A stretch of DNA of 57,637 bases from Cytophaga aurantiaca DSM 3654 (GCF_000379725.1 NZ_KB903636.1:124-57760); one strand, 5' to 3'; counted from the first letter of the stretch, positions 26,637 through 35,081 are shown. The notes: generated by a model not told the origin, from the letters alone. Program-made: numbers and translations.

Positions 26637-27098
26637 ATGCAGACCTTAGACGAAATTGATTTAGATATACTGCGTGCACTTCAGGAGAACGCACACATAA
26701 CAACAAAAGAGCTTGCGCATCAATTGCATTTAACAACAACGCCGATCTATGAACGCGTGAAACGTCTGGAGCGCGAAGGCTATATTAAAAAGTACATTGC
26801 CATACTGGACAATCAGAAATTGAAACGTGGCTTAACGGTGTTCTGTAATGTATCGTTAAAACAGCACACCAAAGACATTGGTAAAAAATTCGTAGAAGAA
26901 ATTATTGCGTTACCTGAAATTGTGGAGTGTTACAATATCTCCGGCGAATACGATTTTATGTTAAAGATATTGGTTGAAGACATGCCGCATTATCAGAATT
27001 TTGTGATGAACGGTTTAGGTTCAATAAAAAATATCGGCAGTGCACACAGCATCTTTGTGATTGGTGAGATCAAGCATTCGACAGCGATTCCGATTTAA
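26637..27098 (+). CDS. Lrp/AsnC-family transcriptional regulator
   Basis: 153 residues. The N-terminal winged helix-turn-helix (LDEIDLDILRALQENAHITT, then HLTTTPIYERVKRLEREGYI) is followed by the RAM ligand-binding domain (VECYNISGEYDFMLKILVED). Regulators of this family respond to amino acids or their derivatives. Its position divergent from metE suggests control of methionine synthesis and of itself. Confidence 0.9.
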   Translation: MQTLDEIDLDILRALQENAHITTKELAHQLHLTTTPIYERVKRLEREGYIKKYIAILDNQKLKRGLTVFCNVSLKQHTKDIGKKFVEEIIALPEIVECYNISGEYDFMLKILVEDMPHYQNFVMNGLGSIKNIGSAHSIFVIGEIKHSTAIPI

Positions 27099-27187
27099 TG
27101 ATTTCTTTGCGACCTTCGTTAAAATTTTATGTTGTTTTAAATTTCTAAGGTTTGATTGAGTATATTTAAAAGTAAAATTTAATCAGA

Positions 27188-27709
27188 ATGAAAAAATCAA
27201 TTTCGTTTTTAACAGAGAATAATAAAATAGTCAATAAAGATTTAACAAAAAACTATTTCATATCGCAGGGTTTTATTTTAAAGGATGAATCAGAGGATGA
27301 ACTGAATTTTGTTCGCGGCAATTACTTATTAAATATGGTTACATTCGACCCATTAAAATGGAAAAGTAATATAGTAATAACATTTTCTGATAATTTGATT
27401 CGCGCTGTTTTTAGTATTAGCACGTTTGGACAAACGGTTAGTAAAAAAGAGGAAGCATTATGGAATATTTTTATTTCAAATCTTGAACAATCTATTTTAG
27501 AAAAAAAAGATCTTTCATCTGCAAATGAAATTTTATTAAGTGAAACCCAAAAAAGCAGTTTTAAATTAGTAGGCTTAACAATATTAATAACGGCAATCGT
27601 TGGAATACCATCTGGTATAATTGCACATTATACAGGTAATGACCGTATTTTTTTTATTGGAATATCTCTTGGTGCGTCATCGTTCTTTATTTTGAAAGAC
27701 AAAGTGTAA
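27188..27709 (+). CDS. Hypothetical protein with C-terminal membrane segments, 173 aa
   Basis: The first ~120 residues are soluble and charged. The last 50 hold two hydrophobic segments (FKLVGLTILITAIVGIPSGI; IFFIGISLGASSFFIL). There is no signal peptide. I do not recognise the family. It stands alone, 89 nt after the Lrp-type gene and 59 nt before the VOC gene. Confidence 0.55.
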   Translation: MKKSISFLTENNKIVNKDLTKNYFISQGFILKDESEDELNFVRGNYLLNMVTFDPLKWKSNIVITFSDNLIRAVFSISTFGQTVSKKEEALWNIFISNLEQSILEKKDLSSANEILLSETQKSSFKLVGLTILITAIVGIPSGIIAHYTGNDRIFFIGISLGASSFFILKDKV

Positions 27710-27768
27710 TAGCAATTCAATAAGTATTTAATAAAAATTTTCTAATCAAATTATTAAAATTTCAACCT

Positions 27769-28149
27769 ATGAAAATTCCATCCGAATACTTACCCGTAAT
27801 GCCTTACCTTATTTTAAAAGACTCTAAAGGTTTTTTGAAATTTGCGAAAGAAATTTTTAATGCTACAGAACAGTTGATCGTTCCTTCAGAAGATGGTGCA
27901 AGCATCATGCATGGAGAAATAAAAATTTTTGATGCAGTGATTATGTTTGCTCACGCAAATGAGAACTGGCATGAAAAATCTGCCGGTATGTATCTGTATC
28001 TTGAAGATGTGAATCATGTATATTCAAAAGCAATTGGCGGCGGTGCAAGGTCTCTGATGCTGCCGGATAAAAAGGAGTATGGATACACGGCGGGCTTTGA
28101 AGATCCGTTTGGCAATCAATGGTGGATTGTAGAGGGGGAGAAGGAGTAA
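27769..28149 (+). CDS. VOC (glyoxalase/PhnB-like) family protein
   Basis: 126 residues with the paired beta-alpha-beta-beta-beta units of the vicinal oxygen chelate superfamily. It begins YLPVMPYLILKDSKGFLKFA and ends FEDPFGNQWWIVEG, the typical PhnB-like C-terminus. A metal-ligand Glu is expected in EDPFG. The substrate is unknown; members include antibiotic-resistance and isomerase-like proteins. Its last 54 nt recur 523 nt downstream. Confidence 0.85.
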   Translation: MKIPSEYLPVMPYLILKDSKGFLKFAKEIFNATEQLIVPSEDGASIMHGEIKIFDAVIMFAHANENWHEKSAGMYLYLEDVNHVYSKAIGGGARSLMLPDKKEYGYTAGFEDPFGNQWWIVEGEKE

Positions 28150-28150
28150 G
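28097..28150 (+). repeat. Direct repeat, left copy (VOC gene 3' end)
   Basis: 54 nt covering the last codons of the VOC gene, 51 of which match 28620-28673. The final 36 nt are identical. Confidence 0.9.
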
Positions 28151-28156
28151 ATATTT

Positions 28157-28615
28157 ATGACTACTAAAAATAATTCTAAAAGGTATATTGGGAATTTGAA
28201 TATTTTTCAGGAAATATATCAAGCGGCATATTTTATTGTTTACAAAAAATTCTTTTATAGAAGAAAAACTACGATTGAAATAGCTGATTCAGTAAAATTT
28301 GAAGGTCATAGAAATACTTTTAGTAATATACATGTTCCATTTATTTCCTTTATTTTAATAGCCATTCTATTTTCAATATCTATTGGGTATCAAGTTGACC
28401 CATTGGTATCTCTTTTGATATTTGTAGGAGTTTTGTTATTTGTATTTTTAAAATTGAATAATTTTAATCGTAGATATTTTATAAATCAAAAAAGATATCA
28501 AACCATATTGCTCAGGAAATGGACAGACTTTTCTATGCAATCAAGAATTGGTGCAATTATTTATTTGATAATGATGGTAAGTCCTTTTTTAGGATTAGCA
28601 TTTATTTTTATATGA
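28157..28615 (+). CDS. Hypothetical membrane protein between duplicated VOC gene ends
   Basis: 152 residues with transmembrane segments at about 58-76 (VPFISFILIAILFSISIGY), 80-97 (LVSLLIFVGVLLFVFLKL) and near the C-terminus (IGAIIYLIMMVSPFLGLAFI). It is AT-rich and basic. It starts 7 nt after the VOC gene and is bounded on its far side by a copy of the VOC 3' end, so it appears to have been inserted. The family is not recognised. Confidence 0.6.
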   Translation: MTTKNNSKRYIGNLNIFQEIYQAAYFIVYKKFFYRRKTTIEIADSVKFEGHRNTFSNIHVPFISFILIAILFSISIGYQVDPLVSLLIFVGVLLFVFLKLNNFNRRYFINQKRYQTILLRKWTDFSMQSRIGAIIYLIMMVSPFLGLAFIFI

Positions 28616-28672
28616 ATCGTTGAAGATCCGTTCGGAGATCAATGGTGGATTGTAGAGGGGGAGAAGGAGTAA
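28616..28672 (+). pseudogene. 3' remnant of a second VOC gene
   Basis: Directly after the stop of the 152-residue protein, and in the same frame, the sequence reads IVEDPFGDQWWIVEGEKE and then stops. This is the C-terminus of a VOC protein like that at 27769 but with DPFGDQWW instead of DPFGNQWW. The rest of that gene is missing. Confidence 0.8.
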
Positions 28673-28673
28673 G
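28620..28673 (+). repeat. Direct repeat, right copy
   Basis: This is the second copy of the 54-nt VOC 3'-end sequence, with three differences, two of them in one codon (N to D). Confidence 0.9.
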
Positions 28674-28696
28674 GCTACGATCAATAAAATACCTTA

Positions 28697-29449
28697 TTAC
28701 TTGAAAAGTTCTATAGGTGGTGATTCTGCTGGAGTATATTCATAACAATTAAGAATTTGTTTATCAGAAAGTGTACAGTTTGATATATTGACCTCATCAA
28801 TTTTTCCATGTAAATGATAGTGAACAGAAACTAAGGGAGATGGCTCGAAGCCAATGTACGTGGAAGTCGTATAAGGCTGAATGATATTTTTTAAATAACT
28901 AGTCGTTTCCAATACACCATTCACATAAATTTTAGTTTCATTCACATTTCCTCCGGAATAGCTATATGTTGCAGCAACAAAATACCACTTATTCAATTCT
29001 AATACTGTATTAGACGCAGCAGTGGAAGTGTTTGCTCCACCTTGAATGGTAAAGCATACTCTGCCTCCATGCCAAAGTCTTCCCCCAATTGATAAAGAAG
29101 AACCAATATTATTTTGGTCTCTGTTTGACACAATTGGTGAAGCATATTCTGAACTATATGATTTTAAGCATACCCAGGCAGAAATAGTGAAATCTGTAGC
29201 ATATCTTTTAAGCAATGGATTATTTCCAAGGTCGATATATGAATTGTAGCCGTTGAAACTATATGCACTGTTAGCACAATTTTTTCGGTCGGTGGTTAAT
29301 AATACATTGTGAATAGTTCCATTTATGTGGTTTGTAGTTTCATCATTTGCGTTGTTAGAAAAGTGATACATTGCTATAGATTCACAACCAGGAATTGCAT
29401 ACAATTGAGAAAAAATTAAAACAAAACACGTACAAACAATTTTTTTCAT
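28697..29449 (-). CDS. Secreted LamG/concanavalin-like domain protein
   Basis: 250 residues. The signal peptide (CTCFVLIFSQLYA) is followed by one LamG-like jelly roll: AYSFNGYNSYIDLGNNPLL, DFTISAWVCLKS, WYFVAATYS, KIYVNGVLETTSY and HGKIDEVNISNCTLS. Such domains bind carbohydrates or serve as adhesion modules. There is no T9SS sorting domain after it, so it may be periplasmic, secreted another way, or 3'-truncated. It is monocistronic. Confidence 0.8.
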   Translation of the reverse strand: MKKIVCTCFVLIFSQLYAIPGCESIAMYHFSNNANDETTNHINGTIHNVLLTTDRKNCANSAYSFNGYNSYIDLGNNPLLKRYATDFTISAWVCLKSYSSEYASPIVSNRDQNNIGSSLSIGGRLWHGGRVCFTIQGGANTSTAASNTVLELNKWYFVAATYSYSGGNVNETKIYVNGVLETTSYLKNIIQPYTTSTYIGFEPSPLVSVHYHLHGKIDEVNISNCTLSDKQILNCYEYTPAESPPIELFK

Positions 29450-29541
29450 AGAGTTGATTTAAGACTAACAATGTTATTAAAAATACTGACATAAAAAATA
29501 AATTGATAAAAATATATTCGGATCAAAGATCTTACAAAATG

Positions 29542-29549
29542 TATTTTTG
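29542..29549 (+). promoter_or_regulatory. Putative xseA -7 promoter element (TATTTTTG)
   Basis: It matches TAnnTTTG 45 nt before the xseA ATG. No clear -33 TTG is present. Confidence 0.4.
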
Positions 29550-29594
29550 TGATTCAAAAGGTTTGTATATTTAAATGAATATGTATTCCATAGT

Positions 29595-30758
29595 ATGAAA
29601 CTCATCAATAAATCCATACCCAGCATTCGTCTCTCCGAATTTATTTCAGAGATAGAAGATTGTATTGCAGCTGCCTTTTATGGCGATACCTTTTGGATTA
29701 CAACCGAAATAAGCGACGTAAATAAAAAGCCTGACAAGCGCTGGTGTTATTTAAAACTGATTGAAAAAGAAGGTAAAAATGTTACAGCAGAAATTGGCGC
29801 CGTATTCTGGACACCCGGTTATGCCTACATTGAAAAGTTTGAAAAAGAAACCAAACAACTTTTCAAAGACGGCTTAGAAATTACCTGCAGAGTAAAAGTA
29901 ACGTTTCACAAACGTTGGGGCTTAAAACTTGAAGTGGTTGAGATCGATTATGCATACACGCTTGGTAAGTTAGAAGCAGAGCGTCAGGAAACATTAGAGC
30001 GGTTGGTAAAAGAAAATCCGGATCATGTGAAATTGGTAGGCGAACAATATTACACCTATAATAAATCGCTTCCGCTTCCAACCGTTGTGCAACGCATTGC
30101 GTTGATCACTGCACCGGAGTCAGATGGCCAACGCGACTTCAAACAGGAGCTCATAAACAATCCCTATGGTTACGCTTTCCATGTAGATGAATTTGTTACG
30201 CAGATTCAAGGTGATAAGGCACACGAATTTATTTTAGGGAAACTGTTGTTGATCGAAGCACAAAAAGAGAAATACGATGTAATTGCCATTGTTCGCGGCG
30301 GCGGCTCTCAACTCGACCTCAAAGCATTTGATAATTACGATCTCGCTCAGGCAGTAGCTTCCTTTCCCATTCCAATCTTAACCGGTATCGGCCACGACCG
30401 CAATACAAGTATTGTTGATCTCATGGCACGACAGGAAAAAACACCGACCAAAGTTGCAAACGTTTTGATTCAACGCAACTTCCAATTCGAACAGAATGTG
30501 CTTGAATTAAAGGAACGGTTAAGCGATACCGTTGATACCTTATTTACAAACGCGAAAAATAATCTCAAAGAAATAAAACGCTTTGTGAAAGCATCCAATC
30601 CGCTAACCATATTAAAGAAAGGTTTTGCGATTGTGAAGCAGAATAATGTTATTGTTACGAATCCTTCAACTATCGAAGTTGGTGCAGAGATTCAAATACA
30701 GTTTGATAAAGAAACGATTTCATCAACCGTTACAAAAAAGAAAAAAAATGGAAAATGA
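29595..30758 (+). CDS. xseA: Exodeoxyribonuclease VII large subunit
   Basis: 387 residues. With the small subunit it degrades single-stranded DNA to oligonucleotides. The N-terminal OB-fold (EDCIAAAFYGDTFWITTEIS) is followed by the catalytic region: ITAPESDGQRDFKQEL, IVRGGGSQLDLKAFDNYDLA, and ILTGIGHDRNTSIVDLMA. It is shorter than the E. coli protein (456), mainly in the C-terminal coiled coil, as is common in Bacteroidota. It overlaps xseB by 11 nt. Confidence 0.95.
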   Translation: MKLINKSIPSIRLSEFISEIEDCIAAAFYGDTFWITTEISDVNKKPDKRWCYLKLIEKEGKNVTAEIGAVFWTPGYAYIEKFEKETKQLFKDGLEITCRVKVTFHKRWGLKLEVVEIDYAYTLGKLEAERQETLERLVKENPDHVKLVGEQYYTYNKSLPLPTVVQRIALITAPESDGQRDFKQELINNPYGYAFHVDEFVTQIQGDKAHEFILGKLLLIEAQKEKYDVIAIVRGGGSQLDLKAFDNYDLAQAVASFPIPILTGIGHDRNTSIVDLMARQEKTPTKVANVLIQRNFQFEQNVLELKERLSDTVDTLFTNAKNNLKEIKRFVKASNPLTILKKGFAIVKQNNVIVTNPSTIEVGAEIQIQFDKETISSTVTKKKKNGK

Positions 30759-30933
30759 ATTAACATATAATGAAGCACTTTCAAAGCTGGAAGAAATTGT
30801 AGAGCAGATCGAAGACGATTCCATCATGCTGGATACACTTACAGAGAAAGTAGCACAGGCAAATGAGCTGATCAAATACTGCGAAACAAAACTGCGTACG
30901 ATTGAAGGAGATGTGCGGGATGTATTGAAGTAA
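30748..30933 (+). CDS. xseB: Exodeoxyribonuclease VII small subunit
   Basis: 61 residues from the ATG at 30748 (MENELTYNEALSKLEEIVEQ), the usual length and start of XseB; a longer frame inside xseA is rejected. It is a helical hairpin (LTEKVAQANELIKYCETKL) that binds the large subunit. It is translationally coupled to xseA by overlap. Confidence 0.92.
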   Translation: MENELTYNEALSKLEEIVEQIEDDSIMLDTLTEKVAQANELIKYCETKLRTIEGDVRDVLK

Positions 30934-30939
30934 TGTATT

Positions 30940-30975
30940 AAGACCTATAAGGTTTTTAAAAACCTTATAGGTCTT
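30940..30975. terminator. Perfect 36-bp palindromic terminator after xseB
   Basis: Arms of 18 nt (AAGACCTATAAGGTTTTT and its exact complement) have no spacer. It starts 7 nt after the xseB stop and lies between xseB and a convergent lipoprotein gene, so it can serve both. The CTTATAGG core is repeated again at 30973-30980. Confidence 0.8.
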
Positions 30976-30987
30976 ATAGGTTTTGTT

Positions 30988-31749
30988 CTACTCCACAATG
31001 AATGAAGTGTAATACGTATCTCTGGTTGTATACTTGGAAGCTTTTTGGATTACAGATATCATTCCTTTGATATGATATCTTCCTTTTTGAGTAGGAGTCA
31101 GAGTAGCAATTACTGCACCGCCTGCTTGTTTAAAATTGATTGGAGTATTTATTTTTTTATCATCTACAGTTATTTCAACAAGTGAGTCTAAAATCACTTC
31201 TGAATAAGTAAATCTATAATCAGCAGGGAAAATAATGAATGTATACAAATCATTTATTTGTGTCGTATCTCTTTCTTTAAAAATTGTTGTTTGAAAAGTG
31301 ATTCCATATGCACCTACCTGTGCACAATAAAAATCCAGTACATTGGATTCGAGCAGCACTGCGGTAAGTAAATAATTATAATAATCGGAAGAGTCTTTGT
31401 TCTGATTGAATTGTCCCAAAAAACGATCGGCTCTTTTCAAGCGTGCAGTGTCCTTGTCTTCAAGTAAACTATATTTTTCAAGAAGATACTTAAAATGTTT
31501 ATCTAAGGATTGTTTTTTATGTACGGCATCATCACTATTGTTTAGAAGTTCAATGGCCGCTTTTAATAATACGGTATCATTTTTATAACCATTACTACTG
31601 ATTGATTTTTCAATCATACGCACCTTAGAAGCATTTGTATAATATATGTGGTTGATCGCCTCTATATAATTGGTTGTTTCGTTTGCGTGTTCTTCTTTTA
31701 CTGTGCAGCTGATAACAGTGATTGACAAAAGGAAAAGCAGTTTTTTCAT
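30988..31749 (-). CDS. Hypothetical lipoprotein, 253 aa
   Basis: The start at 31749 gives a lipoprotein signal (KKLLFLLSITVISC); the longer frame upstream to 31896 has an unlikely N-terminus. A helical middle (residues 30-130) is followed by beta-rich sequence ending GRYHIKGMISVIQKASKYTT. The C-terminal part loosely recalls periplasmic domains of GldM-type gliding proteins, but the match is weak and I do not assign it. It is monocistronic. Confidence 0.6.
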   Translation of the reverse strand: MKKLLFLLSITVISCTVKEEHANETTNYIEAINHIYYTNASKVRMIEKSISSNGYKNDTVLLKAAIELLNNSDDAVHKKQSLDKHFKYLLEKYSLLEDKDTARLKRADRFLGQFNQNKDSSDYYNYLLTAVLLESNVLDFYCAQVGAYGITFQTTIFKERDTTQINDLYTFIIFPADYRFTYSEVILDSLVEITVDDKKINTPINFKQAGGAVIATLTPTQKGRYHIKGMISVIQKASKYTTRDTYYTSFIVE

Positions 31750-31829
31750 AAAAATAGGTTTAGATAGTTGATGCAAATATAAAACAGTATTTATATAGTT
31801 TAAGCATTGGTTGCGTTTCTTCCGTTTAC

Positions 31830-31957
31830 CCCTAAATTTCCTAAAGGAGACTTCACCCAACAATACACTATGAAAGTAATTTTTATTGGGGTTCAATGAA
31901 TACGAGTTCTTATAAGAAATAAGTACGAGACGACCTTAAGTCCCCTTTAGGGGATAG
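31830..31957. repeat. Pair of CCTAAAGG-type repeats in inverted orientation
   Basis: TTTCCTAAAGGAGACTT (plus strand, 31836-31852) and the inverse-oriented AAGTCCCCTTTAGGGGAT (31939-31956) are variants of one motif. The second can fold as a CCCC-TTTA-GGGG hairpin. They lie in the gene-poor stretch 31750-32309. Confidence 0.55.
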
Positions 31958-32202
31958 GTAACTTTGCTATAAATCCATAAAATACTGAAGATCTGCATTT
32001 TTTGTATAATTCTATTCGCAACAATCGGAAGATTCAACTTTTTGTATGGATTCAGCTTGGTGGTATCATTAAAAATAATTCTCCTGAATACTGCATGTCC
32101 AGCGGAGTTGATATCAAATTGTATTTTATTAAGTTTTATTTTAACCCATGTTTTATAAATTTTTAATACTTTTTTTAAAAATAGCTTACATTTTGAACTC
32201 AT
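31936..32202 (-). CDS. Doubtful small basic ORF, 88 aa
   Basis: An AT-rich frame of 88 codons, very basic, without recognised motifs (KLNLPIVANRIIQKMQIFS is its most protein-like part). Its end runs into a CCCCTAAAGGGG repeat. It may be decayed or spurious; nothing else occupies 31750-32217. Confidence 0.25.
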   Translation of the reverse strand: MSSKCKLFLKKVLKIYKTWVKIKLNKIQFDINSAGHAVFRRIIFNDTTKLNPYKKLNLPIVANRIIQKMQIFSILWIYSKVTYPLKGT

Positions 32203-32217
32203 TTTTTTAAAAATGTA

Positions 32218-32247
32218 TTGTTTTTAAATAAAATGGGGTTAGTTTTG
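32218..32247 (+). promoter_or_regulatory. amtB promoter (TTG-N19-TAGTTTTG)
   Basis: TTG at 32218-32220, exactly 19 nt, then TAGTTTTG at 32240-32247, an exact match to the Bacteroidota sigma-factor consensus. Transcription should start near 32252, giving a leader of ~58 nt before the amtB ATG. Confidence 0.75.
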
Positions 32248-32300
32248 AAGTGTAATTGAGAAACGAACCAATTACGACTTAAAAATTCTATAACTAACCC
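32236..32300 (+). promoter_or_regulatory. Nested inverted repeats around the amtB transcription start
   Basis: GGGTTAGTT (32236-32244, overlapping the -7 box) is complementary to AACTAACCC (32292-32300). Inside it GTAATTG (32252-32258) is complementary to CAATTAC (32269-32275). The outer pair could be an operator for a nitrogen regulator; the inner pair could form a leader hairpin. Confidence 0.45.
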
Positions 32301-32309
32301 TTTTGAATT

Positions 32310-33644
32310 ATGTTAAAAAAATTCGCCCCACTTATTGTACTTCTAGCAGTTTGCGTGCTAGCACTAATTTTCCCAGGTTTACCCAAATCAATACCAACTG
32401 AAGGACTAAATTCAGGAGATATTGCCTGGTTATTAACTTCTGCAGCTTTTGTATTGCTTATGACTCCGGGTCTGGCATTCTTCTACGGAGGTATGGTGAA
32501 TCCTAAAAACGTAATTTCTACAATGCTTCAGAGCTTTGTAGCAATGGGAATCATCAGCATCCTTTGGGTGGTAGTTGGTTTCAGTGTTGCATTTGGTGAC
32601 GATTTTCACGGATTAGGTATTGTAGGTGATCCATCAACATTCTTTATGTTCAAGGATGTATTGGATCATGCTCCGCTAGGTACAATTCCTTTTGTATTGT
32701 TTGCATTCTTCCAATTGAAATTTGCGGTAATTACTCCAGCACTTTTCACAGGTTCATTCTCTGAAAGAATTCGCTTTACATCATACATCATATTCATGAT
32801 CTTATTCTGTTTGTTCATCTATGCTCCTATCGCTCACTGGACATGGCATGCAGATGGATTCTTATTTAAAATGGGAGTTCTTGACTTTGCAGGTGGTACA
32901 GTAGTACACATTTCAGCTGGTTGTGCTGCATTAGCAGGTGCTTTATACTTAGGTAAAAGAAAAGATAAAAATCATCCAACAGCAATCAACGTTCCATACA
33001 TCTTATTAGGTACTGGTTTACTTTGGTTCGGTTGGTTCGGTTTCAACGCAGGTTCTGCTGTAGCTGCCAATCCATTAGCTGCTTCTGCTTTCGCTGCTAC
33101 TAACGTTGCTGCTGGTGCTGCTGGTATTGCTTGGGTATTTGTTGAAGCTGCTCGTGGTAAAAAACCATCTGCAATGGGCTTCTGTATCGGTGCGGTAGTT
33201 GGTCTTGTTGCAATTACTCCTGCTGCTGGTTTCGTAACTGTTTCTCAGGCTTTATTCATCGGTTCTGTAGCAAGTATTATCTCTGCAGGTGCAATCATTT
33301 TACTTGCTAAAACGTCAATTGTTGATGATACATTGGATGTATTCCCTTGCCACGGTGTAGGTGGTATGTCAGGTATGATCTTCACTGGTTTATTTGCGAG
33401 TACTGCTGTAAATGCAGCTGTTGCTGAACAAGGTTTATTCATTGACGGTTCTACGGACTTAATCTTAAAACACCTTTTAGCATTAGCAATTGTAGTAGGT
33501 TACTCTTTAGTAGGTGCATATGTTTTATTGTTCATCACGGATAAAATCTCTCCTTTAAGAGTAACTCCTGAAGAAGAAGAATTAGGTCTTGATACTACTC
33601 AGCACGATGAGAAATTCGTAATTGCTGATTTAGTTAAAAAATAA
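32310..33644 (+). CDS. amtB: Ammonium transporter
   Basis: 444 residues with about 11-12 membrane segments. It is a channel-like carrier for NH4+/NH3 in the inner membrane. Family signatures are present: the N-terminal GDIAWLLTSAAFVLLMTPGL, DFAGGTVVHISAGCAALAGA (first pore His) and FPCHGVGGMSGMIFTG (second pore His). No glnK-type PII gene is next to it, unlike the common glnK-amtB pairing. A perfect promoter and nested inverted repeats precede it and a 40-bp palindromic terminator follows, so it is a single-gene unit. Confidence 0.95.
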   Translation: MLKKFAPLIVLLAVCVLALIFPGLPKSIPTEGLNSGDIAWLLTSAAFVLLMTPGLAFFYGGMVNPKNVISTMLQSFVAMGIISILWVVVGFSVAFGDDFHGLGIVGDPSTFFMFKDVLDHAPLGTIPFVLFAFFQLKFAVITPALFTGSFSERIRFTSYIIFMILFCLFIYAPIAHWTWHADGFLFKMGVLDFAGGTVVHISAGCAALAGALYLGKRKDKNHPTAINVPYILLGTGLLWFGWFGFNAGSAVAANPLAASAFAATNVAAGAAGIAWVFVEAARGKKPSAMGFCIGAVVGLVAITPAAGFVTVSQALFIGSVASIISAGAIILLAKTSIVDDTLDVFPCHGVGGMSGMIFTGLFASTAVNAAVAEQGLFIDGSTDLILKHLLALAIVVGYSLVGAYVLLFITDKISPLRVTPEEEELGLDTTQHDEKFVIADLVKK

Positions 33645-33670
33645 GAATCAACTTATACTATAATAAACAA

Positions 33671-33710
33671 AAAAAGAGTGGTGGCGCTAATTAGCGCCAC
33701 CACTCTTTTT
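33671..33710. terminator. Perfect 40-bp palindromic terminator after amtB
   Basis: AAAAAGAGTGGTGGCGCTAA and its exact complement are joined without a spacer, followed by more T residues. It is very GC-rich in the stem and lies 26 nt after amtB. Confidence 0.9.
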
Positions 33711-33785
33711 TTGTTTTAATAAATGTGTTTTAGCTCAATCGAAAAATTCTCTTTGCCTTTACATTGATTTGAGTATTTTTACAGC

Positions 33786-34568
33786 ATGAGAATTGTTATC
33801 ATCGGTTCAGGAAATGTTGCTTGCCATTTGATACAGGCATTTTGTAAAACAAATGCAACACTTTTTGTACATGCCCGCAATGCAACAGCACTGGATGAAT
33901 TGAAATCAGAATTTCCATCCGTTACCATTCTTTCAGATTTCAATTTAACAAAAACCGATGCTGACCTTGTGCTCATTAGTGTGAAGGACAATGCATTGAA
34001 TGCTGTATTTCAGCAATACACCTATGCACCCAAAACGCTTGTAGCACATACTTCCGGTACACAAATCATAGAAAATACAGGCTTTCACCAGAATGCAGGT
34101 GTATTTTACCCGCTGCAAACTTTCAGCAAAGCAAGTATTGTGAACTGGAAAAATACACCTATGCTGATTGAAGCTTCTTCAGAAGAAGGAATTCAAAAAT
34201 TGGAGCAGGCTGCAGCATTGTTGCAGGCTCCTTATTTTGAGACGAATGCAGAACAGCGCAAGTACATTCATTTAACAGCGGTGCTTACAAGTAACTTTAC
34301 AAATCATTTGTTGGGCAAGGCTGCTGAAATTCTGAAAGAACATGTGGTTGATTACCATATTCTTCAGCCCTTAGTTGAAGCAACTGTAAAAAAGGCATTT
34401 GCAAAACATCCTTTTGAAGTTCAGACAGGACCTGCCTTACGAAACGATACTTCCACAATAAATAAGCATCTTTCTCTTTTACAATCAGATACCCTGCTTC
34501 AAAAAATATATACTGATTTAACTGAAAGCATTCAGAAAACAAGTAATTTAGATACGAATAACGAATAA
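33786..34568 (+). CDS. DUF2520 / Rossmann-like oxidoreductase family protein
   Basis: 260 residues. The N-terminal NAD(P)-binding domain (IVIIGSGNVACHLIQAF) resembles pyrroline-5-carboxylate reductase. It is followed by a helical C-terminal domain of the DUF2520 type (HLTAVLTSNFTNHLLGKA, LVEATVKKAF). The biochemical role is unknown. It is followed after 6 nt by kdsC and then a UbiA-type gene, an arrangement I associate with Bacteroidota, so it is probably part of that operon. Confidence 0.85.
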   Translation: MRIVIIGSGNVACHLIQAFCKTNATLFVHARNATALDELKSEFPSVTILSDFNLTKTDADLVLISVKDNALNAVFQQYTYAPKTLVAHTSGTQIIENTGFHQNAGVFYPLQTFSKASIVNWKNTPMLIEASSEEGIQKLEQAAALLQAPYFETNAEQRKYIHLTAVLTSNFTNHLLGKAAEILKEHVVDYHILQPLVEATVKKAFAKHPFEVQTGPALRNDTSTINKHLSLLQSDTLLQKIYTDLTESIQKTSNLDTNNE

Positions 34569-34574
34569 TAGAAC

Positions 34575-35075
34575 ATGGCAGAATTTTCAGAAATAAACAC
34601 ATTCATATTTGATGTTGATGGCGTGCTGACGGATGGATGTGTGATTGCGTATGAAACAGGTGAACAAAGCAGAAGATTTTATGTAAAAGATGGGTATGCC
34701 ATTGAAAAAGCACTGGCAGCGGGCTATCACATTGTAATCATCAGTGGTGGTCAACAGGAAAGTGTTCGCAAACGATTGAATTTTTTAGGAATCAAAGATG
34801 TGTTCTTAGGTGTAAAAGATAAGCTTGAAGTTTTTGGCGAGTACACCAAAACCCGTCACATTGATCCCTCAACAATATTATATATGGGTGATGATGTTCC
34901 CGATTATCAGATGTTGAAGATTGTAGGTTTGCCTACTTGTCCGGCAGATGCTTCGATCGACATCAAACCTATTTGCAAATACGTGTCGGCCCACAACGGC
35001 GGACAAGGTGCGGTGCGCGATGTGATCGAAAAGGTAATGCGGGCACAGGGAAAATGGACTCCTCAAATCTGGTAG
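34575..35075 (+). CDS. kdsC: KdsC-like HAD phosphatase (KDO-8-phosphate phosphatase)
   Basis: 166 residues, a capless HAD phosphatase. Motif I is FDVDGVLTDG (Asp13 nucleophile), motif II is IISGGQQES and motif IV is YMGDDVPDYQM. The length matches KdsC, which removes phosphate from KDO-8-phosphate on the way to lipopolysaccharide. A related nucleotide-sugar-type phosphatase is possible. It lies between DUF2520 and UbiA-like genes. Confidence 0.88.
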   Translation: MAEFSEINTFIFDVDGVLTDGCVIAYETGEQSRRFYVKDGYAIEKALAAGYHIVIISGGQQESVRKRLNFLGIKDVFLGVKDKLEVFGEYTKTRHIDPSTILYMGDDVPDYQMLKIVGLPTCPADASIDIKPICKYVSAHNGGQGAVRDVIEKVMRAQGKWTPQIW

Positions 35076-35081
35076 TACAAT

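Noticed and set aside
30646-30747. N-terminal extension of xseB
   Set aside because: It lies inside xseA and the ATG at 30748 gives the standard XseB start and length.
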